The notes beneath the pieces were generated by a model. It worked only from the letters and a program-made list of their open reading frames with translations. It had not been told where the DNA came from and ran no database searches. Source: Alitta virens (Eukaryota > Annelida > Polychaeta > Phyllodocida > Nereididae). From it: 64,000 bases of DNA. Shown here piece after piece: positions 1 through 11,795 of the stretch (positions within the stretch are counted from its first letter, which is position 1; every line of letters begins with the position of its first letter). A program made the translations under genes and the position numbers. The stretch lies in NCBI GenBank assembly GCA_932294295.1, contig OW028577.1, forward strand, positions 6,351,501 to 6,415,500. Direction: 5' to 3'.

Positions 1-1
1 A

Positions 2-840
2 CTGTGTCACTTTTGCTGATGACACTACGGTGTTTGCATCGGGGAGTAAGCTGAGGTTTTTATACCAGAAAGTTAATTCAGATTTATATAGATTAACTGA
101 ATGGTTTGACAGTAACTCTCTTACCCTTAATATAGACAAATCAAAATACATTATATTTAGACCAAGAAGAAAGAAGGAACTTAATTTTAAGGGTAGTATT
201 AGGGTTGGGGGAAAGGAAATTTCAAGGGTGGAGAATATTAAATTTTTAGGAATAATAGTTGATGAATTTCTAGACTGGAATCAGCAATTGAAGCATATTC
301 TGATTAAAATGATAGCTGCTAACTATAGCCTCAATATGATAAAAAAATTCATTAACCACTGAAATTAAGATTATGCTATATTTTTCTAATGTTCAAAGCC
401 ATATTAACTATGCCCTTAGTGTGTGGGGACCCATGTTAAAAGTAAGTGATCTGAAAAAGATTAAGATACAACAAAACAAATCTATTAGGTTAATTTTCAA
501 GGTGGGAAGAAGGGCGAGACTATCTGAATTATAAAAGAAAGCACATTTATTAATGGTTGAAGACACGATAGAATTAGAGTTGTTGAAAATTTCTTATAGA
601 TATGTTAATTCAATTCTACCAGTGCGTATCAGTAACCTATTTGATATTGGCAATCACGATTATTTTACAAGAAACAGAAATTATTTAAGGGCACCTCAAC
701 ATACCATAGAACAGTACAGTAAAAGTTATCTTGGTAAAGCTCCCCATCTATGGTTACATCTGAGTGAGTCATTTAAAGAAAGAAATAATTTAAAAGCAAT
801 TATAAAGGCATTCACTAAACACAAAATAAAGTCTTATTAA
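2..840 (+). pseudogene. Degenerate CR1/Jockey-superfamily LINE, RT 3' half
   Basis: The translation opens inside a reverse transcriptase at the catalytic FADD box (VTFADDTTVFASG). It continues through the typical LNIDKSKYIIF and IKFLGIIVDEFLDW blocks that follow the palm in non-LTR retrotransposons. The frame is lost near position 355, resumes in another frame (SNVQSHINYALSVWGPML), is stopped once near 532, and finishes in a readable C-terminal tail ending at 840. Frameshift plus stop make this a dead copy; its 5' part lies outside the window. It is the same family as the minus-strand copy at 4836-5835, with closely matching protein text. The lineage within the CR1/Jockey group cannot be settled without a phylogeny. 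Confidence 0.85.
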
Positions 841-1320
841 ATTATATCATGTCTGACAGCAAACTGTATACATAAAATTTATGCATTACTCATTATAAAT
901 GTCTCGTAAATCAGGCTGAATCAGATGTTTATAATCTGAATTGATTAATATCACTAACTTATACCTTACTACTCATTATTTTTGTATATCTAATTATTTA
1001 TGTAACGTTTCAAGCTAGTATTATCATCAGTATTTATTTTTATTTCATTTATTTATTTAAATTTTTTGTAAGAGGGGACAACTTAGAATAATGTAAACTC
1101 TGTTGTCTCGTGTTGTGATATATGAATCATGAGACAATTATGGAAATGATTGAACTGACTAACCGCATTCAAGGCAGTACAATGGTAGTACAAATCAACA
1201 AACACGGGGAAAAAACAATGTCAAGGGCGAGTTATTTTCATGGTGAGTAAAATATGGGTGAAAAATATTTGGGCGAGTTGACTGGCCCCCTAATAGTTAT
1301 ATAAGCAACAAAAACTTTAC
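841..1320. other. AT-rich non-coding stretch
   Basis: No convincing exon is visible. The first part may be the 3' untranslated region of the LINE ending at 840. There is no clear poly(A) tail or target duplication that would mark its end. Confidence 0.4.
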
Positions 1321-1537
1321 ACAACCAACAAAAATGTTAGTTAACTCACTATGAGGGATATAACTTATACTCCACTAGACATAGGGGGCCTACTTGCTAG
1401 TTTGTTTGATTTGGAGTGCAAACTGTACTTTAATTGCTTAATAACAGCAGTTAAACAAATCAAACAAACTAGCAAATATGTGGAGTATAAGTTATATCCC
1501 TCATAGTCGGGAGTTAACTAATATTTTCGTTGGTTAT
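1321..1537. mobile_element. Palindromic MITE-like element
   Basis: The two halves are imperfect reverse complements of each other over roughly 100 bases. The left arm carries GAGGGATATAACTTATACTC followed by TTGCTAGTTTGTTTGATTT. The right arm repeats the same blocks inverted (AAATCAAACAAACTAGCAAA, then GAGTATAAGTTATATCCCTC). The outer ends read ACAACCAAC and GTTGGTTAT. There is no coding capacity. The shape fits a short non-autonomous DNA transposon or foldback element. No convincing target duplication was found, so the superfamily stays open. Confidence 0.7.
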
Positions 1538-2956
1538 ATCCCTCCTGAGAACAATAGAAAAGGCCACGTGTTGGAGCATAAGCAAGGTTAGAACTAACAA
1601 CAGGCTGTTGTCAATAATTCTGTTGAATAGAGAACAGGATTCTAGGCCAATTAAAATTATTTTTATCGGTCAAAAAAGTAGGATTTCAATTTACGATATT
1701 GATTCTACGTGTGTCCGTTTTAAACAGGATGCAGGATTTCAATTACTGGTCTGCTTTGATCTTGCCACATATCTGCATATCATATGATATTATGTTGCAC
1801 TAAAGCTTCTAGTGTTTACTGAAGTGGTTATTTGCTTAGCAGTTAGGATCCAGGATCTGAAGCCTTAGTACAATCCGGTTAAAGTTAAATGAAGATGGAG
1901 TCCACAGTAAAGTTGAATGTTTTATTGTATAATCATATTATACATATCATGTGTTCCCCAGAAAGTCCAAAGAATTACATGTTGAAATGTTCTATGTGAG
2001 ATCAGCCTTCACTCAAGAATACATGACTAAATAGCCAGAACTCTCTGCTGCTGTCCTGCAGATGTTCTGTCTCCCTGTGCCTCTCCCTCTCTCTAGAGGA
2101 GGGCCCAGTGCATTGGCCTGTGGCAGGAGCAGCTGCAGATGGGCATGCTCAAAGATGCTTATGGAAATTTCCTAGGATTGTTAAACTTTTGTGTAATAAT
2201 TTTTTATAAATGATTCAGGGAGCATTAATGAATGAGTGAGCATCTTGTAGGGGAGCATGTATTATAGCCTTATGACAATTATTATACAGTGTATAGCCTC
2301 ATGAATGAAGTCATATGGATTATTATTTGGCAACCAGAACTGCAAAAGCGTAATTGGGTTTTGTGTCTGCTGTCCTTGATAACGAGCTCTGCCTACATTA
2401 CACCTTTCAAGTTCAACCATGTTCCCTGGAACATGTAGAAACTCATTGTTAACAACTTTAATGAATGCGCACACAAGGAACCCAGCCATTTTTTGCCTAT
2501 GATCCTCGATTTAATATTGTTCGCTACTATTCAAGGAATACAAAAACGCCAATATGAGGCTGATGAGGGTATTAGAACACTTTCTGAGAAGCAATACAGC
2601 TTGAACATCACACTATTGTGGGCAGTCAGCATTGCCTTTTTGTAGACTGCTCGCTTCGCTCTACTTGTAGACAGCTTAGCAGGCCTATTCAAGCCTTAGT
2701 CTTTCTCAACTCCTGCCATTGCATAAATTTGCAAAACTCAATGATTAATTTTCAGTCATTTCTTTTTTCATCAAACGAAGTAACTATGTCCCATGGGCTA
2801 ATGTATCTTTGTCATGATGCCATGGGCAACATTGTGTTGGCCATATTGTGTGTAAAAGGCTTAGCATCCAAATTGGTCACTCAATGATACCTGATACTTT
2901 AATTGCGTGATGCAGATTGCTCGATTCTTGTTCTTATTGCACATTATCTCTTCCAG
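1538..2956. other. Gene-free sequence upstream of GT49 exon
   Basis: I see no exon with good splice sites or recognisable protein here. The first coding exon and promoter of the GT49 gene should lie in this interval or further left, but no donor with matching phase could be chosen with confidence. Confidence 0.35.
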
Positions 2957-5900
2957 GTATGTCCGGCTTGTGGCTCTCGTGGTCTGCTCTTCATTTGTCA
3001 TCGCTGGCATTTTCCGTTCAGCCGCTTACCACAGGTTTCATTTAGCTGACCAGGTTCGCCTTCACAATGGTATGTATACAGAGATAATACTTGGATGATA
3101 GAACTAACTACAATGCTAACCCACCCCACATTTGAACAGTAATCAGATCACATTTCCTTACATTGAACTCTTAGTGGTACACAGAAACAGTCAGATGAGT
3201 GAGATGACATCATTCTGCTGCTTACCATCTATCATACATCGTATTGGTGAGAGTTTGTACCAATGTGGTGATGATTCAAGATATAAACTATTTTCTTGCA
3301 TCACCACAGTCTGTTTGCCGATATGCATGATATGTGAAACACCAGAGTATTTTCATATGTGACGGTGCTTGGTGAGACAAACTATAGGCATACACCATAC
3401 TATTTAGGATGATACTATTTAGGATGATACTTTTTAGGATGATACTTTTTAGGTCTGTACAGATTGTTATAATTCTGCATGTATGATTCTTTTTCAGATG
3501 TTGCACTTCGACAAGCCATGGCGAATCAGGTCAAACTGCTACACGAAGTTCCCTCAGATCGAACACAGTATAAATGCACTTGGGATAAATGGCCATCAGA
3601 CAGCCTCGAAAGTCGGCGATTGCAGGCCCTTCATTCGGCCATAGCGTACCTGACCAATGTCAGCACAGCATTAGTGCCCGATGTATTCAATTCAAAGGAT
3701 TTAAAGAATCGAAAAGTCATCTGTGCCATGTACGAGATAGAAGGCATGTATGAAAGAGCAAAAGTGGAAGGAGTATGGGGTAAAACAAGCCATCATGAGC
3801 GTAAAAGTGTGACTCTAGTAACCCAGCTCTCTGTAGAAAAGCTCAATATGCTTTCTTTGCTGGTGGAGAGCTGGCCTGGCTCTGTCTCTGCATCTCTTCA
3901 TGTTAACACCACTCAGCTGCACCAACTTTGTCGTTTCTTCAGCATTCATCACAATCTGCTTGCCAAACCTAACCTTGACATTCATATCATACTCAAAAGA
4001 GGGGTATGTTTCTTTTTAACTTATTTTAAATTTATTGTATTATGTACTGGTAGTCTTCCTTTAATCACTTTTCCTTTGAATCTAAGCAACTAAATCTATA
4101 CATATGCTTTAAGTCAGCCTGATGATACATTGAAGGGCTCTCAGCGCTGGTAATACTTGCAGCATTTGGTGGTGGTGGGTGGATTAAGGCTTTACGTCCT
4201 GTATTTCTGCACCTGATGGGCTAATTAGGACAGGCGGGGACCATGGCAATGAGATGAAGGATGAAACAGCCATCCAATTGCAGCATCTGCAGTCTTGGAT
4301 GTCTCTATTTAAAAAAAACAAAGGCATAGCCATGAAATCTCATAAGGTAGCCGTGCGGAGGATGAGGACTTGCGTTGTGAAGATAGTTGATTACTAGCTT
4401 TGCAACGACTCCCACTTTGACAAGTAATTGCCTGTAGATCCAGTTTTAGTATTGTTTCTGAATATGATATGTGACGCACCACGGGAAAAGGGGGCTTACG
4501 GGTGGTGAAGTCATAACTGCAAAACTGGCAGGAAAATGCAAGCAAGCCACGCGTGCGTAGATGTTTATTTTATTTGTTCACAGTATGTAGTATTTCAATA
4601 TGGTTAGTACATTACATAAACAAAAAATGACATTAGCATACTGTGGGGTGTGTGCACTAGCTTACTAAGCTGTAAAATTGTGCACACCCCTTACATTATA
4701 AATAAAAGGAAAAAGACGCTAATTGAATTAAATTGAAATTAAATTCATATAGTGACACATAATTTAAAAAAATAATAAATAAATAAAAATAATAAAAATA
4801 AAAATGAATTGACATATATTGCATTATTCCACACTAATACTAATTACAAAGTTGCTTTTTTAATGCTTTATTAAAGGCTTTGACACTAGTTTTGCTTTTT
4901 AATGTTATATTCGCATGTAACCATAGACTTGGTGCTTGTCCCAGATAACTTTTATTGTATAATGTTTGTTGTATGATGTGGTGTCCTTAAATTGTTTCTG
5001 TTTCTTGTGTTGTAGTTATGGTTTGTTAGGCTAAACAAGTTCGTAATTTGTAATGGTAATATTTCACTTATATACTTATTGGATATATTCAACAGTGAGC
5101 TTTAACTAGATTATCAAATTTTAATATTTTACCCTTTTTATAGTATGGTTCTAGTCTGGTCCTTCTTTTGACATTATATATTAACCTGATTGACTTATTT
5201 TGTTGTTTCCTTATACCATTTAAATCCTTGCTTTTCAACATAGGTCCCCAGGCACTTATGGCATACGCCAGATGACTTTGTACATTACAATAATATACTT
5301 GTAATTTCGATCTAGTAGGTATAATGTTTTTTATCATATTTAAACTATAATTTCCTGCAATAACTTTAGTTAACATATGTTTTACTTGTAGCGTCCATTC
5401 TAAAAATTCGTCCAACATGATACCTAAATATTTAATACTTTTGACTTGGGGTATTGTTTGCCCATTTAGATCTAGTTTTCCATTGTAATTAACTTGGTTC
5501 CTTTTTGATCGAAAAATGATATATCTTGACTTTTCTATATTCAATGTAAGTGAATTACCATTAAACAAACTACTTAATGATCTTAAATCTTCAATAACCT
5601 TTTTGTACAAACATTTTAAATTATTTCCAGAAGCATATATTGTTGTGTCATCTGCAAAAGTTACACCACAGCAAAATTTCAAACTTTTTGTCAAATCATT
5701 CGCTAAAATTATATACATCACAGGACCTAATACTGAGCCTTGTGGGGTTCCATATTTAATTAGATATTTATCAGACAGTTTATCCTTATATAGTTGACTT
5801 GATATGTGAGGCAAATTGAAGGGCATTAACTGCAAAACAGGGGCCGATCAGTTTTGTCCCAGAAGTTAATTTATCTATTAATCCTACTGCTCTCTCCCTC

Positions 5901-8900
5901 CAACATTGAATGGACTCACCCATGTTAGTCCCATTTTTGGGAAATGGGCTAGTTCATTTCAGTTTTAGGGATGAAAGCCTATATGCCTTGTAGTCAATGC
6001 TAGGTCACAGCTTTAAAAAAAAGACTGCTAAATTACGATGCATGCTGCATGGGCAGAATTATGATGAGGGGCATATTTGCTAGCATGTGCGATCAAACAA
6101 CACAAGTTCAGCATTTTTGCATAATTGCCGCAATTATAAAAAAAAAAGGAAATATATGTCAAAATGAAGCTTTGTAGTTGAGACCCAGTTGATACAGGTT
6201 TTAGAAAACATGAATTTTTCACAATATTCTATAGTATTTATGGCCAGAATGACACCAAAAGGCACATAAAATATTTTAGACAGTATCCGAGCACTGCTAA
6301 AGAAAAAGCATAATAATTTGAAAATTTATTTTGCCCAGTATACCTTATTAATTTTCCTCATCTTATCTATTATATAAATTCTACACATTTTCTTGGCCTT
6401 CTCACCTGACTTTCTTTAACTAAAGACGTTGATCTTTAACTCACCTGAAGATGTTTGACAGTGCAAAACTTCAACTTGCAATTACTTGGCTTCTATGCAT
6501 GATAGAACAATGCAGTTTTTTTCTAATTAGTTCATTTGCAACATTCTTATCATCTATATACTAAAGAGAACAATAATTTCAGGGGATCCGAAGAAAAAGC
6601 ATGCCAATTCAAAAAGTCTGATTTTTTTAAAGGGAACTTTTTTACAAATCTTGCAATTAAAAAATGTCCAGCCATATGAATTTAATATAACACGGTACCC
6701 GACTGTTCGTTCTTACTCTCATATACGGAAGCCTTTTAGTGCCACATACAACTTTTTTTTGGCGTTTCTGGCCACTTTATTTTTTTTGTTTTCGCTCAAT
6801 TGGTTCAAGAAGGAGTTAAATAATGTTGCATTTATCCGCAAATATTTGCATTTATTCGCAAATATTTGAGTTTTTTGCCACATAATTTTTCCGAATTTGT
6901 GTTTTTTGCTACATAATTTTTTTGTTCTGCTCAATTGGTTCTAGAAGGAGTAAAATAATTTTGCGTTAATTCACAAATGTTTGTGAATAATAGCAAAAAG
7001 ATTCAACTATAATGTAGAAAAATGTATTTAAAAAAAAATTATGTAATGAAAAACACAAACTCAAAAACATTGTGTATCAAAAAATGCACACTGAAAAAAA
7101 TTATGTTGGATAAAACAAAGTGAAAAAACATTATGTAGCAAAAAACACAAATGACGAAAAATCATGTAGCAAAGAACACATTGTAACGAATTATGTATTA
7201 TTTTTTTTTTAGCAAAAAATTATATAGCTTAAACACAGATGAAAAAAAATATGTTGCAAAAAACGCAAATGAAAAAACAATTGTATAATAAAAACACCAT
7301 AAAAAAAAAGTATGTAGAAAAAACGCAAATGAAAAAAATTATGTATCAAAAAACGCAAATTAAAAAAATGATGCAAAAAACGTAAATAAAATAAATTCTG
7401 TATCAAAAATCACAAATCCAAAAAGATATTTATAAACAAATAATGCAGCAAAAAACCTTAAATTTAAAATTTTTTTTATCAAAAAACACAACTCTTAAAA
7501 CAATAATGTAGAAAAAAAGACGCAAAAAAAAAAAAAGAAGTTGTTTGTTGCACTAGTAGGCTTCCGTAGTAAGAATATTAACCTCAGCTGGTAGCCCATG
7601 TTTGAGGCTCAATTGTGTTAAAAATTTTGCACATATAATAATGAAATTTCAGAAAAATTTAGAAAATGTCATGATAAACACAATGCCAGATTGTTGGTGA
7701 ATGACCAACCGAGATAAAAAGCCAAATACAAAGGTTGTTTTTATGTCGGAAACTGGGTTTTTAACACGCCAATTTTAATGTTGAATTTTACAAAAAGTAA
7801 TTATTGTAGCAGTTCTTTATTTTAGTTCAGTATAGAACAGTTACCTCACGATCACATATCCAAAACTCGTAGATTTTGAACAACGGATAACGAAGATACG
7901 TCATGAAATGTAATGCATAGTTTCACAAGTGCCTGTGTTGCTCCTCATTACGTCTGCAGTAGTTATATGCACGAAAACATTACATTTTTAAATACCACAT
8001 ATGACCACTAAATATTGAGATATCTGGAATTTTTTTACATTTCCATAAACTACACATGTTAGACAATTACTCGCCATCAAAAACTAATTTTTGAAAAATC
8101 CACCCATTAGCCCCCTTTTTACACGGTGCGTCACATATGGTCATGACAGGCATTTGCTGGCAATATCACAGAAGACATTAATTAGTACTTATGGAGACAG
8201 ATATGCCAGACACTAACTACCAAACAACATCAATTACTTAAATTAGTAGCCGCTGTGGTCATCAACCTGCCTTTCTACATGTGTACCTGATCCTATCGTA
8301 ATACAGTACTGTAGTTTTTCAGTCGCTTGAATGCTATATTGATTGAAACATTTTTGCACAACGTGCTACACTGATTTAAACATTTTTACGACAATTTTCG
8401 TTTTCCAGGTATTATATCCTGTTAACCTGCTGCGGCAGCTGGCATTGGATGCTACCAAGACAGATTATGTATTTCTGGTTGACGCAGATTTTATTCCTGA
8501 TCCTGGTCTTTATAAGACTATGCAGGCCTACATTGATAATGGTTATTTAGGTGATAAAAAGGTTAGTAGTCACTTAACAATAATCTATTTTCTTTTCCAT
8601 CACTTCAAGCTTTGGATCTATCTCATGTGAATATATTATATTGTTGTAATATCAGTGTTACTGGTCTCCGAGTTATCCCGACGTCTAAGAAATTTCAGCA
8701 CAGAAACATTTTTACTTGAAGTCCATAACAGCATTGTTACCAGTTTAGATGAAGGTGAAGTAGTCATGCTTGACCTATCAGCTGCCTTTGATACCATTGA
8801 CCATGATATTCTTCTGGAAAGATTAAAGAAAAAATGTGGCATGGGAGGCACAGCTCTCAAATGGGTCACCTCATATTTGTCCAACAGAACACGATCAGGA

Positions 8901-11795
8901 GTGATTTATAAGAAAGAATCTTCTGAAAAAATTGTTAAAGCATGGTGTGCCACAAGGTTCCAAATTGGGTCCAATATTGTTCAACTGGTATATTGAACCT
9001 TTGAGCAACATTGTGGTCAAACATGGTGTCTCTGATGAAAAATATGCTGATGATGAACAATTGATTCTGTCATTTAAGCCAGACACTCTTCTCACCCAGA
9101 ATAATTCATTCACAAAAATTAAAAAATGTATCGAGGACATAAGGAAATAATTAAAATGAAATTAGCAGTGCCTTGAACTCCGTACTCAACATCAAACAAC
9201 AGCATATCAATACTGGGGCTGGTGTAGGACCCCACCCATGGAGTAAATGTGTAACATGGTGTGGACTCCAAGCCTTGTCTCATTCCTTCTGACTCTGGCA
9301 GCTGGTCATACAATTAACTAACTGACTGAGCTTCAAACAAGTAGCATTTAGACAACTGAGTCAAACTCGTACATTATATATGAAAGTTGAATTCTAATAG
9401 AACGGAATTTCAAATTTTTAAATCAAAGCATAAAGAGCAATACACAAAGATTTTGAAGCCCTGTATTGTTTCAAGCATTTATTTATGTAATATTTAATGA
9501 TTTCATCACCCCCCTATATTGGCATAACTAAATTCATGCATGTAAGACATCACAGACGGAGGCTTATCTTGTCTGAGCAGCACTACCTCCGCTGTGTGCA
9601 ATTTTTGTATTGTTTGATAGGGAACTTAAGCATCAAAAAGGAAATAATAGGACGCAAAAATATTTGTCTTTCCAGGCTTTGGTAGTCCCATGCTTTCAGT
9701 TCAACTGGTCTCCAGGGGCCTTGTTTCCTCAAAACAAAAGAGATCTGCTTGAGTACTGGGATGTTAATATGGTGCAACCTTTTATCAGGTAATATGGCAT
9801 TGCTTGAAGTACAATTGTTTTGTTTATTTTGTTTCTGTGTACGTATTCACACAATGTTACAAAAAGAAAGTTATGAAACTTACAAAAAAAAAAAATCTGA
9901 TTTATTTCCATATACAAATAAATGAGGCACAAATGTAAGTACATTGTACATTTGGGCATATGCTATAGGCATATATGCCCTGAAAAAAGTAAGATAAAAT
10001 TGCCATGTATGCCCTGAAAAAAAAAGTAAGATAAAATTGCCATGTATGCCCTGAAAGAAAAAAGTAAGATAAAATTGCCATGTATGCCCTGAAAAAAGTA
10101 AGATAAAATTGCCATGTATGCCCTGGAAAAAAAGTAAGATAAAATTGCCATGTATGCCCTGGGGAAAAAAAAGTAAGATAAAATTGCCATGTATGCCCTG
10201 AAAAAAGTAAGATAAAATTGCCATGTATGCCCTGAAAAAAAAAAGTAAGATCAAATTGCCATGTTTGCCCTGAAAAAAAAAAGTAAGATAAAATTGCCAT
10301 GTATGCCCTGAAAAAAAGTAGGGTGGCATGTATTTAAATGCAGCTCCTCAAATCTGCTGATATGATGAAAAATGTGCCAACAGAAAATAAAGTGATAGGT
10401 CACAGTGTTATTAAATAAGAATTTGCATTTATTTTTTAAATATTCAACCGACCGACCCTTAAAATTGCCCTGACAAGATCAGAGAAGCTGAAGATCAAAC
10501 ATGTGTGGCCTAAGCCTACAGAAAATAATTTATTATTCTGCGAATCTTGTATTGCAGCTGCGGGTTTGTCCCAGGTGAGCAGCCGACTAATTACACAAGG
10601 TGGCGAAAAACTAATGAGCCTTATATGGTAAGCTGTGATCTTGGATAATTATCTCCTTTGGTGTAAAACTGTTTCCTAAAGGCGTTCATCACTGATTCAC
10701 TAAGACTATGGCAGATATGAATTTGAACACTGCTCTATGGCAAATATGCATTTAAACACTACTATGCGAATGTCTTGATATTAGTGTTACTCCATGTGAA
10801 GTAAATTTAACATTAATGAAAATTGAAATGTGTTGGCAGGTTAGGCAATTTCGAGATGGCTATGAGCCCTACATCGTTGCCAAAAAGTCTGATCTCCCAG
10901 CATACAACTTGAAGTTTCTGGGCAGAATACGAGACAAAATTTCTCATGTGTTTCACATCTATGCATTAGGGTGAGTAAACTTAGTGTGTCAAATTTCATT
11001 AATCCATTTAAAAAAGAGGGGGTGGGCAGGAATGTTTTCTTACCCCCTCACTTTTTGATTTTTGACAGAAACCCCCTCCCCCGCCCCCTTTTTTTTTCCT
11101 ACATTAAGATAATAATGGTCAACCATCCCCCTCCCCTTCTTTTTCTCTTGTGGATAATCCCCCCCCCCCCCCTCCCTGCTTTTTCAAAAACATTTCTATC
11201 CACACACCCCCCCCCCCCCCCTCTTTTTTAAATGGAACAGCCTTTAGTAAATTTGGTGCTGTCAGACAGTTAACATTTGTTAATGATGTTTTGGTTCTTT
11301 TTTGTTTTCACAGATTCACTTTCACAGTCATGCCCTCCAATTTCATTGTTCATGTACCTCATTCTCAACAGTGCCAAGTGCTATATGCTAAGTAAGTATA
11401 AGTCACATATTATTTGTAGAGCATTTTGGTCAGCTTTAAAGCGATTGGATTTTTTGTGTGCACAGTACAGTACATTCAGTGCAACCATTTAACATACAAT
11501 ACATTTTGATTTTATTGTTAGGGATGTGCACAAGCTGACCAGAACCTATTTAATGTGCACATCCCTTTAAAAACCCCAAAATATTATATTTACATTTTAC
11601 AAATATTGTGAAACGTTGCAATGCTATGCTAATTGGATGTTTGTCTTATTCAGGTGTGCCTTTGAGTACTACAAACATTTTTATGAAGATTTAAAAAAAC
11701 GGTATCCGGAGACAGTTGGAAAAGAAGACTTGTTGCCAGATAACCGATCTATACGACCTCAGAAGTATTTAAACACAACAAAAAAGAGATTGTGA
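2957..11795 (+). CDS. Glycosyltransferase family 49 protein, B4GAT1/LARGE-C-like (5' end missing)
   Basis: Eight exons join in frame: 2957-3069, 3498-4003, 8409-8561, 9676-9788, 10558-10627, 10840-10970, 11314-11391, 11654-11795, giving 434 residues plus an unidentified N-terminal start. The first exon encodes a hydrophobic segment (LVALVVCSSFVIAGIF) fitting a type II Golgi/ER signal anchor. The third carries the metal-binding DxD motif as FLVDADFIP; the next ones carry ALVVPCFQ, PTNYTRW and GYEPYIV blocks, all typical of GT49. B4GAT1 and the C-terminal half of LARGE are beta-glucuronyltransferases that build the matriglycan primer and polymer on alpha-dystroglycan. There is only one catalytic domain and the length is close to B4GAT1, so full LARGE is excluded. 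The exact acceptor and linkage are unknown. Introns hold LINE, foldback and minisatellite DNA. An acceptor-like tract before 2957 argues against starting at the ATG at 2907. Confidence 0.88.
3399..3455. repeat. Short tandem repeat, 16-17 bp unit
   Basis: About four copies of a unit like ATACTATTTAGGATG lie in the first recognised intron of the GT49 gene, just before the 3498 exon. Confidence 0.8.
4836..5835 (-). pseudogene. CR1/Jockey-superfamily LINE fragment, RT palm to C-terminus
   Basis: Read on the minus strand, an open frame from 5835 to 5089 encodes TPQGSVLGPVMY, the catalytic VTFADDTTIYASG box, LNIEKSRYIIF, IKYLGIMLDEFLEW and a C-terminal stretch ending near a Lys/Arg-rich block. Downstream to about 4836 a homologous but broken tail can be followed, matching the end of the copy at 2-840. 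The N-terminal endonuclease and first RT motifs are missing, so the insertion is 5' truncated as is usual for LINEs. It sits inside a GT49 intron in the opposite orientation to the host gene, which is the orientation least likely to disturb splicing or polyadenylation. Confidence 0.88.
6725..7570. mobile_element. Foldback-like element with inverted A-rich minisatellite arms
   Basis: The ends carry ACGGAAGCCT (left) and AGGCTTCCGT (right), a 10-base inverted repeat. Between them, a degenerate unit of about 28 bases (AAAAATTATGTAGCAAAAAA then CGCAAATG) is repeated many times on the plus strand from about 7010 to 7530. The same unit appears in reverse orientation at about 6860-6935. Terminal inverted repeats enclosing opposed tandem arrays fit a foldback-type element. 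No transposase is present. It lies in a GT49 intron. Confidence 0.6.
8646..9150 (+). pseudogene. CR1/L2-type LINE fragment, frameshifted
   Basis: The first frame encodes the RT block LDLSAAFDTIDHDILLERL and LKWVTSYLSNR. Near 8934 the frame shifts and continues as HGVPQGSKLGPILFNWYIEPL and the catalytic EKYADDEQL box before running out around 9150. This order of motifs is typical of CR1/L2-clade elements. The fragment covers only the middle of the RT and carries a frameshift, so it is dead. It lies about 85 bases downstream of the GT49 exon ending at 8561. It belongs to a different family from the copies at 2-840 and 4836-5835. Confidence 0.85.
9222..9290 (+). repeat. Dispersed repeat, copy 1
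   Basis: The block with ACCCATGGAGTAAATGTG and ACATGGTGTGGACTCCA recurs at about 29160-29240 (same strand) and 38393-38457 (inverted). A flanking stretch near 9296-9340 also resembles 37570-37620 inverted. This is a middle-repetitive family without visible coding sequence. Confidence 0.65.
9967..10318. repeat. Minisatellite, 34-39 bp unit, about 10 copies
   Basis: The phrase GATAAAATTGCCATGTATGC followed by CCTG, a run of A and GTAA recurs ten times. Unit length varies mainly through the poly(A) tract. Long open frames across the array on the minus strand are artefacts of the repeat. The array lies in a GT49 intron between the exons at 9676 and 10558. Confidence 0.95.
11010..11235. repeat. 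Pyrimidine-rich C/T tract with poly(C) runs
   Basis: Several blocks of CCCCCTCCCC followed by runs of T repeat with a loose period of 50-60 bases. Two runs exceed 12 consecutive C. It lies in the GT49 intron before the 11314 exon. The proline-rich open frames across it are a composition artefact. Confidence 0.85.

Noticed and set aside
2907..2956. ATG at 2907 as the start of the GT49 protein
   Set aside because: The stretch before 2957 is a pyrimidine tract ending in CAG, so it looks like intron; the frame through it may be open by chance.
9967..10318. CRISPR-like array
   Set aside because: The whole unit repeats, with no unique spacers, and the host is an animal; it is a minisatellite.
9880..10329. 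Open frames of 75-149 residues with repeating peptide text (minus strand)
   Set aside because: They are readings of the ten-copy minisatellite, whose unit happens to lack stops in several frames; there is no independent coding signal.
10971..11395. Proline-rich open frames (plus strand)
   Set aside because: They translate poly(C) and C/T tracts in a GT49 intron and overlap the real exons only in part.
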